Below, piece after piece: positions 55,787 through 64,000 of a stretch of DNA of 64,000 nucleotides. Source of the DNA: JAAYDS01 sp012729155 (GTDB taxonomy: Bacteria; Chloroflexota; Anaerolineae; UBA1429); assembly GCA_036774405.1 (NCBI GenBank), contig DAIPBO010000001.1, positions 1 through 64,000 on the forward strand. The letters run 5' to 3'. The notes beneath the pieces were generated by a model that searched no databases, had not been told where the DNA came from, and saw only the letters and a program-made list of their open reading frames with translations. The position numbers and the translations under genes are program-made. Position 1 is the stretch's first letter. Every line of letters starts with the position of its first letter.

Positions 55787-56860
55787 GTGACACGTTACAT
55801 CATCCGACGACTAGTGCTCATCATTCCCGTATTGCTTGGCATATCGGTGGTGACTTTTGGCATGTTGCGGCTCATACCAGGCGACCCTGCGACAGTGATG
55901 CTTGGTGAACACGCCACCATCGATAGTATTGCCGAGTTCCGCGAACGCATGGGGCTCAACGAGCCCATCTATGTTCAATACGGTATCTACCTGAGAGATC
56001 TGCTGCGCTTTGACCTTGGCCGTTCTATCATGACCAACCGACCGGTCATTGAGGAGATCCGCCAGCGTTTCCCCGCCACCCTGGAGCTCACCCTGGGGGC
56101 TATGGGCTTTGCCACCTTGTTTGGCGTCTCCTTTGGCATCATCGCCGCTTATCGGCACAACTCTGCCCTGGACGTGGGCGTCATGCTGGTGGCCTTGTTG
56201 GGCGTCTCGATGCCGATCTTTTGGCTCGGCCTGATGCTTGCCTATGTCTTTGGCTTCAAGCTGCAATGGCTGCCGCCTTCTGGGCGCCTGCAGGTGGGCA
56301 TCGAGTTGCTGCCCCTGGCGCAGGCGTGGGGCCTGAGCGACTGGGCCGCGACACATCGCGTGGGGCGCAATCTGCTCGAGTTTTTCTCGGGGTTTAACAT
56401 CCTGTCAGCAGTGCTCACCGCTAACTGGGAGGCACTCTGGAGCTCGATCAAGCATCTCATCTTGCCCTCGATTGCTCTGGGGTCCATCCCCATGGCCATC
56501 ATTGCTCGCATGACACGCTCCAGCCTGCTGGACACGCTGGGCGAGGACTATATACGGACGGCGCGCGCCAAGGGCCTCAAAGAGCGGATGGTGCTGTGGA
56601 GGCATGCACTGCGCAACGCTCTACTGCCGATTACCACCGTCATGGGGCTGCAGCTCGGCTTTTTGCTGGGTGGAGCCATTCTCACCGAAACGATCTTTTC
56701 GTGGCCTGGGCTGGGGCGGCTGGTGGTCAACCGCATTCTGGCACGCGACTATCCCGCTGTTCAAGGGAGCGTGATCTTTATCGCCTTTGTTTTTGTGCTG
56801 GTCAATCTGATCGTCGATGTCTCTTATGCCTATATGGACCCGCGTATTCACTATGAGTAA
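55787..56860 (+). CDS. Peptide/nickel-type ABC permease, DppB-like
   Basis: Inner-membrane permease of 357 aa with six helices. The N-terminal segment RYIIRRLVLIIPVLLGISVV and PGDPA are typical for DppB/OppB; the EAA-type loop is near RTARAKGLKERMVLWRHALR. There is an insert of about 70 residues between the third and fourth helices (GRLQVGIELLPLAQAWGLSD onward), longer than usual for this family. GTG at 55787 with TGGGGAG 5 nt upstream begins the first helix. It is followed by the DppC-like gene after 21 bp. Confidence 0.9.
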   Translation: MTRYIIRRLVLIIPVLLGISVVTFGMLRLIPGDPATVMLGEHATIDSIAEFRERMGLNEPIYVQYGIYLRDLLRFDLGRSIMTNRPVIEEIRQRFPATLELTLGAMGFATLFGVSFGIIAAYRHNSALDVGVMLVALLGVSMPIFWLGLMLAYVFGFKLQWLPPSGRLQVGIELLPLAQAWGLSDWAATHRVGRNLLEFFSGFNILSAVLTANWEALWSSIKHLILPSIALGSIPMAIIARMTRSSLLDTLGEDYIRTARAKGLKERMVLWRHALRNALLPITTVMGLQLGFLLGGAILTETIFSWPGLGRLVVNRILARDYPAVQGSVIFIAFVFVLVNLIVDVSYAYMDPRIHYE

Positions 56861-56881
56861 ACTGAGACGAGTGCTAGAGTC

Positions 56882-57778
56882 ATGATGACAGCGAATCCAA
56901 GCAAGCGACAGCGGGCTGGTGTTGATAAACCCTACCGCAGTAGCCTGTTCCTCGACGCCATACAGCGCCTCATTCGTGATAAAGTGGCCGTGGCAGGCCT
57001 GGTGATTATGGGCGTCTTTGTTCTTGCGGCCGTTTTTGCACCGCTGCTCGCCCCCTATGATCCTATCGCGCAGACGCTTACCCTACGGCGCCAGCCGCCA
57101 TCTCTGGCGCATCCTCTGGGCATGGACGATCTGGGCCGAGATATCCTCAGTCGTATCATCTTTGGTACACGCCGCTCACTGCAGGTGGGCGTGCTCTCGG
57201 TGGGATTGGCTATTGTCGTGGGCATGCTGATCGGGGCGCTAGCAGGCTTTGTGGGCGGCTGGCTCGATACCGTCACGATGCGGTTTATGGACGTTATGCT
57301 CGCCTTTCCGGCACTGCTGTTGGCCATCGCCATCGTCACCATTCTGGGGCCGGGCCTGATGAACATGCTCTATGCCATCGGTATTGTGTCCATCCCCGCC
57401 TATGCGCGCATCGTGCGTGCTTCGGTGCTCAGCATCAAGCAGCAGGACTATATTCTGGCCGCACGTATGTTGGGGGTGCGGAATCTACGTATTCTGTTCA
57501 AGCATGTCTTGCCGAATTGTCTCACGCCGCTGATCGTGCAGGGCACGTTGGGCATCGGCACCGCCATCCTCGATGCCGCTGGTCTCTCGTTCTTGGGGCT
57601 CGGCGCCCAGCCCCCCGACCCCGAATGGGGCGCCATGTTAGGGCAGGGCCGCTATGCCGTCTTTACGGCGCCGCACATCGTGCTCTTTCCGGGCATCGCC
57701 ATCATGTTGACGGTCTTGGGCTTTAACCTGTTGGGCGATGGCCTGCGTGATGCCCTGGACCCACGCCTGCGCATCTAG
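56882..57778 (+). CDS. Peptide/nickel-type ABC permease, DppC-like
   Basis: Second permease of the operon, 298 aa. N-terminal OppC_N segment (IQRLIRDKVAVAGLVIMG), PLGMDDLGRDILSRI (the DppC signature) and the EAA loop ARMLGVRNLRILFKHVLPN; ends in LRDALDPRLRI. No ATPase gene (dppD/dppF) follows; the next gene is on the other strand behind a terminator. The system must borrow ATPases encoded elsewhere. Confidence 0.93.
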   Translation: MMTANPSKRQRAGVDKPYRSSLFLDAIQRLIRDKVAVAGLVIMGVFVLAAVFAPLLAPYDPIAQTLTLRRQPPSLAHPLGMDDLGRDILSRIIFGTRRSLQVGVLSVGLAIVVGMLIGALAGFVGGWLDTVTMRFMDVMLAFPALLLAIAIVTILGPGLMNMLYAIGIVSIPAYARIVRASVLSIKQQDYILAARMLGVRNLRILFKHVLPNCLTPLIVQGTLGIGTAILDAAGLSFLGLGAQPPDPEWGAMLGQGRYAVFTAPHIVLFPGIAIMLTVLGFNLLGDGLRDALDPRLRI

Positions 57779-57799
57779 TCGCTCAGCCGTGATACAGAT

Positions 57800-57823
57800 A
57801 CGGGGCCGCCATGACGGCCCCGT
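57800..57823. terminator. Bidirectional terminator after the ABC operon
   Basis: A 9-bp perfect stem (57800-57808 with 57815-57823) and a 6-nt loop, between convergent genes. Confidence 0.75.
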
Positions 57824-57840
57824 TCGCTCTGCTGCCACGC

Positions 57841-58833
57841 TCAGCTCGCCAGAATCTCTTCGATGGTGTTGAGCTCCTCGTCGCTCAGCGACAGATTCGT
57901 CAGTGCTCCCACATTGTCCTCGATCTGGGCTGGCGATGAGGCGCCAACGAGCACCGAGGTGACGACCGGCTGTCGTAGAATCCACGCCACTGCCATCTGT
58001 GCAAGCGTTTGGCCGCGCTCTTTCGCCAGATCGTTGAGCAGCGCCACCTTCTGCAGCTTGTCTGGCGTGATGTTGCGCGCCTTGAGAAAGCCCCACGGCT
58101 TGGCCGCTCGCGAGCCCTCGGGGATGCCGTCCAGATAGCGATCGGTGAGCAGCCCCTGAGCCAGCGGTGAAAAGACGATCGCACCGATGCCCTCATCTGC
58201 CAGCACGTCTAGCAGGCCATCCTCGACCCAGCGGTTGAACATGTTGTACGAGGGCTGGTGAATCAAGCACGGTGTACCCAGGTCTCTTAGAATCGCCGCT
58301 GCGCGTTGCGTCTGCTCGGGCGTATATGATGAAATGCCTGCATAGAGGGCGCGGCCCGAACGCACGATATAGTCCAGAGCGCCCATGGTCTCTTCCAGCG
58401 GTGTGTCTGGGTCGGGGCGGTGCGAGTAAAAGATGTCCACATACTCTAGCCCCATGCGGCGCAGCGATTGATCGCAAGACGCCACCAGATTCTTGCGAGA
58501 GCCCCACTCGCCATATGGTCCCGGCCACATGCGGTAGCCCGCCTTGGACGAGATGATCAGCTCGTCGCGAAAAGGCGCGAGATCTTGCTTGAGCAGCACG
58601 CCAAAGCTCTCTTCGGCAGAGCCTGGCGGCGGGCCATAGTTGTTGGCAAGGTCAAAGTGGGTGATGCCGAGATCAAAGGCGCGCCGCACCATGGCGCGGG
58701 CATTCTCGAGGGTATCGACACCGCCAAAGTTGTGCCACAAGCCCAGCGAAAGGGCCGGCAGCATCAGGCCGCTTTGGCCACAACGACGATACAGCATGTC
58801 TCTGTAACGGTCTTCTGCTGGCTGATACACCAT
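57841..58833 (-). CDS. Aldo/keto reductase, YghZ/L-glyceraldehyde-3-P reductase-like
   Basis: A 330-aa aldo/keto reductase of the AKR14/potassium-channel-beta group. YRRCGQSGLMLPALSLGLWH and FDLANNYGPPPGSAEE are close to YghZ. The tetrad residues Asp and Tyr (FDLANNYG), Lys (ISSKAGY) and His (FYSHRPD) are present. YghZ reduces L-glyceraldehyde 3-phosphate and methylglyoxal. The ATG at 58833 has TGGAGGTG upstream. It is single and convergent to the permease gene. Confidence 0.9.
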   Translation of the reverse strand: MVYQPAEDRYRDMLYRRCGQSGLMLPALSLGLWHNFGGVDTLENARAMVRRAFDLGITHFDLANNYGPPPGSAEESFGVLLKQDLAPFRDELIISSKAGYRMWPGPYGEWGSRKNLVASCDQSLRRMGLEYVDIFYSHRPDPDTPLEETMGALDYIVRSGRALYAGISSYTPEQTQRAAAILRDLGTPCLIHQPSYNMFNRWVEDGLLDVLADEGIGAIVFSPLAQGLLTDRYLDGIPEGSRAAKPWGFLKARNITPDKLQKVALLNDLAKERGQTLAQMAVAWILRQPVVTSVLVGASSPAQIEDNVGALTNLSLSDEELNTIEEILAS

Positions 58834-58944
58834 CGCTCACACCTCCATAGAAGCGAACACGGTCACGGCATGCGCCGCTCGCCGAGCAATCTGATACAAC
58901 CAGTATAGCGCGGCACGGCCCCCAGGCGCTAGTGCCCGATATGG

Positions 58945-58974
58945 TTGGCAGGCGGGTGTGCTCTGGGCTATGCT
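58945..58974 (+). promoter_or_regulatory. Promoter of the MttB-family gene
   Basis: TTGGCA (58945-58950), an 18-bp spacer and TATGCT (58969-58974), 27 bp upstream of the ATG. Confidence 0.55.
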
Positions 58975-59001
58975 GCGAGCCAGACAGGGAGGAGGCCAGC
59001 G

Positions 59002-60447
59002 ATGAACCACATTCGTGCGTGTATCGAGGTGCTGGACGATCGTGATCTGCAGCGCATTCATGAGGCCACGCTGGACGTTCTATGGCGGACCGGCTGCAGA
59101 CTGCCGCACCGACGCATCCTCACCCGTCTGGCCGAAGCGGGCGCCGATGTGGATTGGGCCACAGGAGTCGTGCATCTGCCGGCGGCACTGGTCGTCGAGG
59201 CGATGGACGCGCTGAGAGGAGAGCGGCTCTCTCGCGAGGAGCGTTTTGAGCAGGGGGTGCTGCGCGGGCGCCGGCTGACCATCGGCCCCTGTAACGAGGC
59301 CAACATCGTTGACTATGGCGCGGCTGAGCGCCGGCGCGGCACTACTGAAGATGTGCTCAAAGGCCTGGTTCTGTGCAATAAGCTATCGCACGTCGGCAGT
59401 GCCATGCCGCTGGTGACGCCGAGCGACTGCCCTGCCGCCATGGCCGATGTGTACGGCTATTACCTGTGCGCTCTCTATTCGGCCAAGCCCTTTAGCGTCT
59501 ACCTCATGTCGCCCGGCGCGGCTGATGCCATCATGGCGTTGTCAGCGGCGCGCTATGGACCCGAGGCGCGCCGACCGGCCTACTTGCTCGAGCCTAACGG
59601 CGCTCTCTCTTACGACGACATCAGCCTGGAGCTGGCATTGCGCTTTGTCGAGGCGGGTGGCTCCTTCCATATCGGCCCCATGGCCATGGCGGGGCTCGAC
59701 GCGCCGGTGACCCTGGCCGGCACCCTGGTGCTGCAGAACGCCTATAACTGGATCGGCAACGTGGTGGCCTTTCTGTGGGGCGCCTCTGGCTCGTGGGGTG
59801 GAGGCGCGCACGCCGCCGACATGCGCTCGGCGCTGTGCTCGTTTGGCTCGCCAAACCAGCTGCTGTTGGGCCTGGGCGCAGCGCAACTGGGGCAATGGTA
59901 TGGCTTTGCCGTGAGTGTGAACTCGGCATTGACCGACGCCTGCGTGCCCGACTTTCAGGGCGGCTTTGAAAAGGGTGTGTCAGCCCTGACAGCCCTACTG
60001 GCGGGCGCCAGCTTTGGGGCACAGGGCATTGTGGGGGCTGATCAGGGCTCGAGCCTCGAACAACTGGTCATCGACAATGAGTGGGCCAGTTATCTTGACC
60101 ATGTGCTCTCGCACGGCATCCCGGTCGATGATGCAACGCTGGCTGTCGATGAGATCGATCGCGCTGGCATCCTGGGTAGCCATATCGCCAGCGAGCATAC
60201 TGTGCGCCATATGCGCCAGACCTACTGGCGCTCATCCATCTTTAACCATGAGGGGTTCGATGCCTGGGCCGAGCGGGGTGCCCACGACGTCTATGCTCGC
60301 GCTCATCAGCAGGTCGAGCAGATACTCGCCGAGCACTATCCGCCAGCGCTACAGGTCAGCGACGCAGTGCGGGCCGAACTCGACGCTATCATGGCAGGCG
60401 CGCGCGCCCACCCCGAGCGCTTTCGGGCGGAGCGCTACACGCCGTAG
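59002..60447 (+). CDS. MttB-family (trimethylamine methyltransferase-like) protein without pyrrolysine
   Basis: A 481-aa protein of the MttB superfamily (COG5598), a TIM-barrel group that demethylates quaternary amines in a corrinoid-dependent way. Visible blocks are LQRIHEATLDVLWRTG at the start, VGSAMPLVTPSD and the late QGIVGADQGSSLEQLV. The reading frame has no internal amber codon, so it belongs to the non-Pyl subgroup, like MtgB that acts on glycine betaine or proline betaine. No corrinoid protein or MtrH-like gene is adjacent. GGGAGGAGG sets the ATG at 59002. Its tail overlaps the patatin tail by 13 bp. Confidence 0.85.
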   Translation: MNHIRACIEVLDDRDLQRIHEATLDVLWRTGCRLPHRRILTRLAEAGADVDWATGVVHLPAALVVEAMDALRGERLSREERFEQGVLRGRRLTIGPCNEANIVDYGAAERRRGTTEDVLKGLVLCNKLSHVGSAMPLVTPSDCPAAMADVYGYYLCALYSAKPFSVYLMSPGAADAIMALSAARYGPEARRPAYLLEPNGALSYDDISLELALRFVEAGGSFHIGPMAMAGLDAPVTLAGTLVLQNAYNWIGNVVAFLWGASGSWGGGAHAADMRSALCSFGSPNQLLLGLGAAQLGQWYGFAVSVNSALTDACVPDFQGGFEKGVSALTALLAGASFGAQGIVGADQGSSLEQLVIDNEWASYLDHVLSHGIPVDDATLAVDEIDRAGILGSHIASEHTVRHMRQTYWRSSIFNHEGFDAWAERGAHDVYARAHQQVEQILAEHYPPALQVSDAVRAELDAIMAGARAHPERFRAERYTP

Positions 60448-61376
60448 CGCACGCCGCCGGGTAACGAGCGAAACTCGACCGGGCGCTCAACCTCATCGGC
60501 GAGTATCTTGCGCCCGAGCTCGTCGCCATACTGCGTCAGGAGCTGCACCTGGGTGGCATCATCCATGTCGATGGGCGCTCGCAGGTCCACCTGGAACCGG
60601 CGAAAGTCGAGCTGATCGTAGAAAGTATCCACCAGGTGCACCTGCTGATCGTCAGCCGAGTGCTGAAAAGCCCCCAACGCCGGGCCGATCCAGTCCCATG
60701 GCCACAGCCGCTCTGCCTCGCCTTCACTCAGTGCAGATGGGGCACGGCCCGTGCCCACGCTGATGAGCGTTGTCTCAGCAGGGTGCCAGTGCAGCACTTC
60801 TTGTAGCTCGAATGCGGCGAGGTAGCACGGGTTGCCGTATGAGCCCACGCCGCCGTCGACAAAGCGACCCGCCACCACCGGAAAGTAGGTAGGCACCGCG
60901 CAAGAGGCCAGCACGGCCGTACGTAGTGGCAGTCGGGCATACTCGGCCTTCCATGGCTTGAAGAAGCGGGTGCGGTTCTCGACCAGGTCAAAGGCGGTGA
61001 TGACCAGGTCCATACCCTTGCTCCTGGTCCACAGCTCGGCCATGGTGATATCGCCCACCACACGTTGCAGCGCGCCCTCTAGAGGCTCGAGGGGGTACTT
61101 GAACCGCACCAGCGGCCATAGCCGCGTGCGCCAGCTCTTGCGAAAGACGGCTGACCCCATGGCCACGTACAGCTCGTACATCTGCTGCGCAGTGAGCCCC
61201 ATCGCGAGTGCCGCCGAGATGATCGCCCCTGTTGAGGTGCCTGTGGCCAGGCCCACTACGCGATGCAGGGGTTGCCGCAGGTAAGACTCGACGATGGCCA
61301 GTGCCCGCGTCACCACGATTCCCTTGATGCCGCCACCGTCGATTGAGATGGCTACATTCTTGCGTAGAGGTCTCAT
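60435..61376 (-). CDS. Patatin-like phospholipase
   Basis: A 313-aa patatin-family lipid acyl hydrolase, with no signal peptide. The oxyanion hole is IDGGGIKG, the nucleophile Ser is in GTSTGA (GxSxG) and the catalytic Asp in DGGVGSYGNP, so the dyad is complete. It may act on membrane phospholipids or other acyl esters. The ATG at 61376 has GGGAG 7 nt upstream; the in-frame methionine at 61448 has no ribosome-binding site. It converges with the MttB gene with a 13-bp overlap. CBASS-type patatin effectors exist, but no cyclase gene is near. Confidence 0.88.
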   Translation of the reverse strand: MRPLRKNVAISIDGGGIKGIVVTRALAIVESYLRQPLHRVVGLATGTSTGAIISAALAMGLTAQQMYELYVAMGSAVFRKSWRTRLWPLVRFKYPLEPLEGALQRVVGDITMAELWTRSKGMDLVITAFDLVENRTRFFKPWKAEYARLPLRTAVLASCAVPTYFPVVAGRFVDGGVGSYGNPCYLAAFELQEVLHWHPAETTLISVGTGRAPSALSEGEAERLWPWDWIGPALGAFQHSADDQQVHLVDTFYDQLDFRRFQVDLRAPIDMDDATQVQLLTQYGDELGRKILADEVERPVEFRSLPGGVRYGV

Positions 61377-61563
61377 GAGCGGACTCCCTGGATAGCCTAT
61401 CGCTGTCAGTCTATCAGCGATGATAGGGCGGGGCGCAGCGACCGTCAAGGTGATTCATACTGAGCGCCGCTGGCATCGTCTCGTGATGAGCGGCTTGCTC
61501 CTATGCTTGACGGATGCTCTACCCTGACGCAACATCGCAGCCAGCCTGGCCGGAGGAAGTGGC

Positions 61564-62757
61564 ATGGAAATCACCGATCTCAAATGCGCGCTCATTGGCG
61601 ACAATCCGATCGTGCGCGTGCTGACCGATGAGGGGCTTGACGGTTTTGGTGAGGTCGAATCATCGAAACCGTATCTCAAACCGCATGTGCTGTTCTATCG
61701 TGACCTGATTCTGGGGCTCGACCCGACCGATGTGGAGAGCGTGATGCTGCGCATCCGCAAACTGGGGAGCTTCAAGCCCTGGGGCAGTGCGGTGAGCGCC
61801 ATCGAGATGGCTCTCTGGGATATCGCAGGCAAGGCGGCTGGGGTGCCAGTGTACAAGCTACTGGGCGGCAAGGTGCGCGATCGTGTGCGCGTCTATAACG
61901 GCTCGGTGCGCTTTCACATGCAGGGTTATGAGCCCGAGCATTTTGCCGACGTCATGGCCAAGATGAAAGCGCGCCCCGAAAAGTTCTCGCTCATCAAGCA
62001 GGGCATCTCGTTTCACAGTCGCATGCCGCAAGATCGGCCCGAGTTCTTTGGTTTTGACGCGCGCCCGGGGGCGCGTCATTTCGCTCGCGGACCGCTGAAC
62101 GAGCGTGGCCTCAAGCATATCGTGACCTGTGTCGAGGCGATGAAGGCTGTGCTGGGCGACGAGGTGGGGCTGGCGCTCGACTGTGGCCCTGGCTGGATGA
62201 TGCCCGATGCCATCCGCCTGGCGCGCGCTCTGGAGCCGCTCAACATCGCTTGGCTCGAGGACATGCTCACCGGCGATTATACGCCCTACGTGATGGCCGA
62301 CATGTATCGCGAGCTGACGCGTAGCACCACCACGCCCATCCACACCGGTGAGCAGATCTATCTACGGCACCACTTTAAAGAGTTGTTCGAAAAGCAGGCT
62401 GTGCGCATCGTGGGGCCAGACCCGTGCGATGTGGGCGGCATCGCCGAGCTCAAGTGGGTAGCCGAGTATGCCGATCTTCACGGCATCATGATGGCCCCTC
62501 ATGGCACCAACGATGGCGTACTGGGGTTGGCCGCGCTGGTGCAGGTGGCCGCCACGTTGCCCGAGAACTATATCGCCTTCGAGTACCCGATTGGCAAGCC
62601 CGACTGGTGGTATGAGATCGTCACTGGCTTGCCCGACCCGATCGTGGTCGATAGTCACATCACCGTGTGGGATCGGCCCGGTATGGGCGTCGAGCTCGTT
62701 CCCGAGGCTGCAGAGCCGTATCTGGCACCCGAGGACGCTGGCTTTTTCACGTGGTAA
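61564..62757 (+). CDS. Enolase-superfamily dehydratase (mandelate racemase/muconate lactonizing type)
   Basis: A 397-aa member of the enolase superfamily. An N-terminal capping domain (KCALIGDNPIVRVLTDEG) precedes a TIM barrel. The metal ligands are visible as Asp in LALDCGPGW, Glu in AWLEDML and Glu in HTGEQIY, with a catalytic His in PHGTNDG. This set fits acid-sugar dehydratases such as D-galactonate, gluconate or related enzymes; the exact acid is unknown. GGAGGAAG sets the ATG. It is single and ends at a strong terminator. Confidence 0.87.
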   Translation: MEITDLKCALIGDNPIVRVLTDEGLDGFGEVESSKPYLKPHVLFYRDLILGLDPTDVESVMLRIRKLGSFKPWGSAVSAIEMALWDIAGKAAGVPVYKLLGGKVRDRVRVYNGSVRFHMQGYEPEHFADVMAKMKARPEKFSLIKQGISFHSRMPQDRPEFFGFDARPGARHFARGPLNERGLKHIVTCVEAMKAVLGDEVGLALDCGPGWMMPDAIRLARALEPLNIAWLEDMLTGDYTPYVMADMYRELTRSTTTPIHTGEQIYLRHHFKELFEKQAVRIVGPDPCDVGGIAELKWVAEYADLHGIMMAPHGTNDGVLGLAALVQVAATLPENYIAFEYPIGKPDWWYEIVTGLPDPIVVDSHITVWDRPGMGVELVPEAAEPYLAPEDAGFFTW

Positions 62758-62766
62758 AGCCCCTAG

Positions 62767-62802
62767 GCAAAGAGAGGGCGCCCTCGGACGCCCTCTCTTT
62801 GC
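62767..62802. terminator. Bidirectional terminator
   Basis: A 14-bp perfect stem (62767-62780 with 62789-62802) with an 8-nt loop between convergent genes; short T- and A-tracts lie inside the arms. Confidence 0.85.
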
Positions 62803-62813
62803 GTTGATCGCCG

Positions 62814-63866
62814 CTACTCTTTGTTGAGGTTGTACTTCATAATGCCCGCGTGCTTGCCGCCCTTGACGCGCTCCAGTCCATAAACGGGGCCAAGGGGCCC
62901 GGCGGCCTGCGCGATGACGGCATCGATGATGGCCAGATCATCGGCATCAAGCGCGAACTGGAACAGTTTGAGTGTGTCAGACAGGTGGCGGGCGTGGCGC
63001 GCCCCCACGATGGCCGCAGCCACACGCTCTTGCTGCAGTACGTAGCGCGTCGCTACTGTGGCGATGCTGGCGTCATGTCGATCTGCCACGGTACGCAGGC
63101 TGCGCAGTAGTCCCTGGAACAACTCCCAGCCGCCAAAATCGTCGATGATCAACTTGTACTTGACCAAAGAGCGGTTCTCTAGAGGTCCTTGCGGTTCGGG
63201 CACGTTCAGGTAGCGGTCGCTCAGAAAGCCGCCCGCTACGGTGCCATAGCACAGCAGCCAGATGCCGTGCTGGTTGCACAGCTCGACCAGCGCATTGCGA
63301 GGCCGCCGGTCGAGCACCGAGTACTGCACCTGGCACGAGCGTACCTGTACGCCTGCTGCCAGGATCTCTTGCAGGTGCTCGGCGTCAAAGTTGGTCACCG
63401 CCACATGCTTGACCTTACCAAGCTCGTGTAGCCGTTGCAGGTGTTGCGCCGCTTCGACATAGCCTGGCACGTCATAGTCCCACCAGTGGAACTGGACCAG
63501 GTCGACACGCTCTATGCCCAGGCGAGTGAGCGTGCGTTCAACGATGGCCGCTGTATCGGCGTAGGTGAGGTGGGCTAGTGCGCCGAGGTCAGGCACATAC
63601 TTGGTGTGCACCTGCACGGCGGGCAGCTCTCCAGACCGAATGGCCGCACCGTAGCGCCCGAAAAAGGCGCCGATCAGCTCCTCGACACCTGTATAGATGT
63701 CTGCGCAGTCAAAGGTAGTGATGCCAGCGCGCACATAGGCGGCCATATCATCAATGGCCTGTGTCTGGTCGACTGTGCCATGCCCGCCGGCCAGCTGCCA
63801 GCCCCCCTTGATGACGCGCGAGATCTCGTGCTGCTCGGTCAGCCAGAAGCGTTCGACAGGGGCCAT
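62814..63866 (-). CDS. Aldo/keto reductase (third in the window)
   Basis: A 350-aa aldo/keto reductase. Tetrad residues: Asp and Tyr in TFDCADIYTGVEE, Lys in VHTKYVPD and a His in VQFHWWDY. VAVTNFDAEHL and AAIVGARHARHL are family blocks. CYGTVAGGFLSDRY is the usual loop before the C-terminal extension (about 240-270). The chain is slightly longer than the other two reductases here. Its ATG lies 1 bp after the stop of a small zinc-motif ORF. The substrate is unknown. Confidence 0.88.
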   Translation of the reverse strand: MAPVERFWLTEQHEISRVIKGGWQLAGGHGTVDQTQAIDDMAAYVRAGITTFDCADIYTGVEELIGAFFGRYGAAIRSGELPAVQVHTKYVPDLGALAHLTYADTAAIVERTLTRLGIERVDLVQFHWWDYDVPGYVEAAQHLQRLHELGKVKHVAVTNFDAEHLQEILAAGVQVRSCQVQYSVLDRRPRNALVELCNQHGIWLLCYGTVAGGFLSDRYLNVPEPQGPLENRSLVKYKLIIDDFGGWELFQGLLRSLRTVADRHDASIATVATRYVLQQERVAAAIVGARHARHLSDTLKLFQFALDADDLAIIDAVIAQAAGPLGPVYGLERVKGGKHAGIMKYNLNKE

Positions 63867-63867
63867 A

Positions 63868-64000
63868 TCACTCCTCTCTCAAGGGCACCACGGTGACGTC
63901 ACCGTGATGAAAGGTGCGTTTGCGCACGCGTTTGATCTCAAAGAGCCCGCCGCAGTTGGGGTCGGGGCAAGCGATGAGCGTATCCGTCGTCATCCAGTCG
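63868..64000 (-). CDS. Small ORF with a CxxxxC-type motif, cut by the window edge or 41 aa
   Basis: On the minus strand a frame is open from the window edge to the stop at 63868-63870. Its end is TDTLIACPDPNCGG followed by a basic segment (EIKRVRKRTFHHG) and VPLREE. If the ATG at 63993 is the start the product is 41 aa; if not it is the C-terminus of a longer protein outside the window. It has CPDPNC, which may be half of a zinc site. It is 1 bp from the aldo/keto reductase ATG, so probably in the same transcript. Confidence 0.5.
   Translation of the reverse strand, partial: DWMTTDTLIACPDPNCGGLFEIKRVRKRTFHHGDVTVVPLREE

Noticed and set aside
60435..61376. Patatin as part of a CBASS or other defence system
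   Set aside because: No nucleotidyltransferase, ubiquitin-like or other defence gene is near; neighbours are metabolic enzymes.
1..64000. CRISPR arrays, prophage or insertion sequences
   Set aside because: I saw no regularly spaced repeats of 25-40 bp, no transposase or integrase, and no terminal inverted repeats with target duplications.

Overview
The window is GC-rich, gene-dense bacterial DNA with little space between genes. The gene families and their arrangement suggest a member of the Chloroflexota, perhaps close to Anaerolineae or Caldilineae. Clues are a LysM domain joined to a family-5 substrate-binding protein, a lipoprotein-rich secretome with Pro/Thr linkers, the rplU-rpmA-rpmE-tdk-DUF1385 order, an AAA/TolB-propeller fusion and a bacterial RIO kinase. 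No 16S rRNA or other decisive marker is present, so the assignment is an inference. I saw no tRNA, CRISPR array, transposase or prophage gene. I recognised no classical DNA-binding transcription regulator.

Layout. 1-3712 (+): the end of an 18-bp tandem repeat, a Tat-type sugar-binding lipoprotein and two tandem SDR paralogues. 3777-11621 (-): clpC-radA-CDF-creatininase operon, an S1-domain protein and a two-repeat lipoprotein. 11806-20785 (mostly +): UMF1-type MFS transporter, PlsC-like acyltransferase, MtaB, an msrA gene with an in-frame TGA at the catalytic cysteine, DUF4342, then divergent larA and GH172/ureidoglycolate-lyase-like genes. 20854-24864 (-): rplU-rpmA-rpmE, tdk, DUF1385 and malic enzyme. 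25030-30572 (mainly +): glgX, a small HAD protein on the other strand, a zinc-ribbon coiled-coil protein and an AAA-like/TolB-propeller membrane protein, followed by RNase P RNA on the minus strand.

31035-45964 (-): an ABC permease/ATPase-DUF2007-methyltransferase-esterase-TrpF operon, ferredoxin, aldo/keto reductase, CPBP protease, 7TM-PAS sensor, a GH13_18 phosphorylase-GT4-Nudix operon, a TPR lipoprotein, and a RIO kinase behind an attenuator-like leader. 46097-52491 (+): radical SAM-pgeF-yggS-proC-yggT, then Gfo/Idh/MocA and HAD genes. 52559-57778: a SUMF1-fold lipoprotein (-) and a peptide/nickel-type ABC operon (+) whose binding protein is circularly permuted. 57841-64000: two aldo/keto reductases, an MttB-family methyltransferase, patatin and an enolase-superfamily enzyme.

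The three observations most worth following are (i) the candidate selenocysteine MsrA, with a SECIS-like hairpin and no other cysteine; (ii) the LysM-fused, circularly permuted cluster-C binding protein; and (iii) the leader peptide with two tandem, mutually exclusive hairpins upstream of the RIO kinase. Promoters and terminators listed were found by eye from -10/-35 hexamers and perfect or near-perfect inverted repeats.
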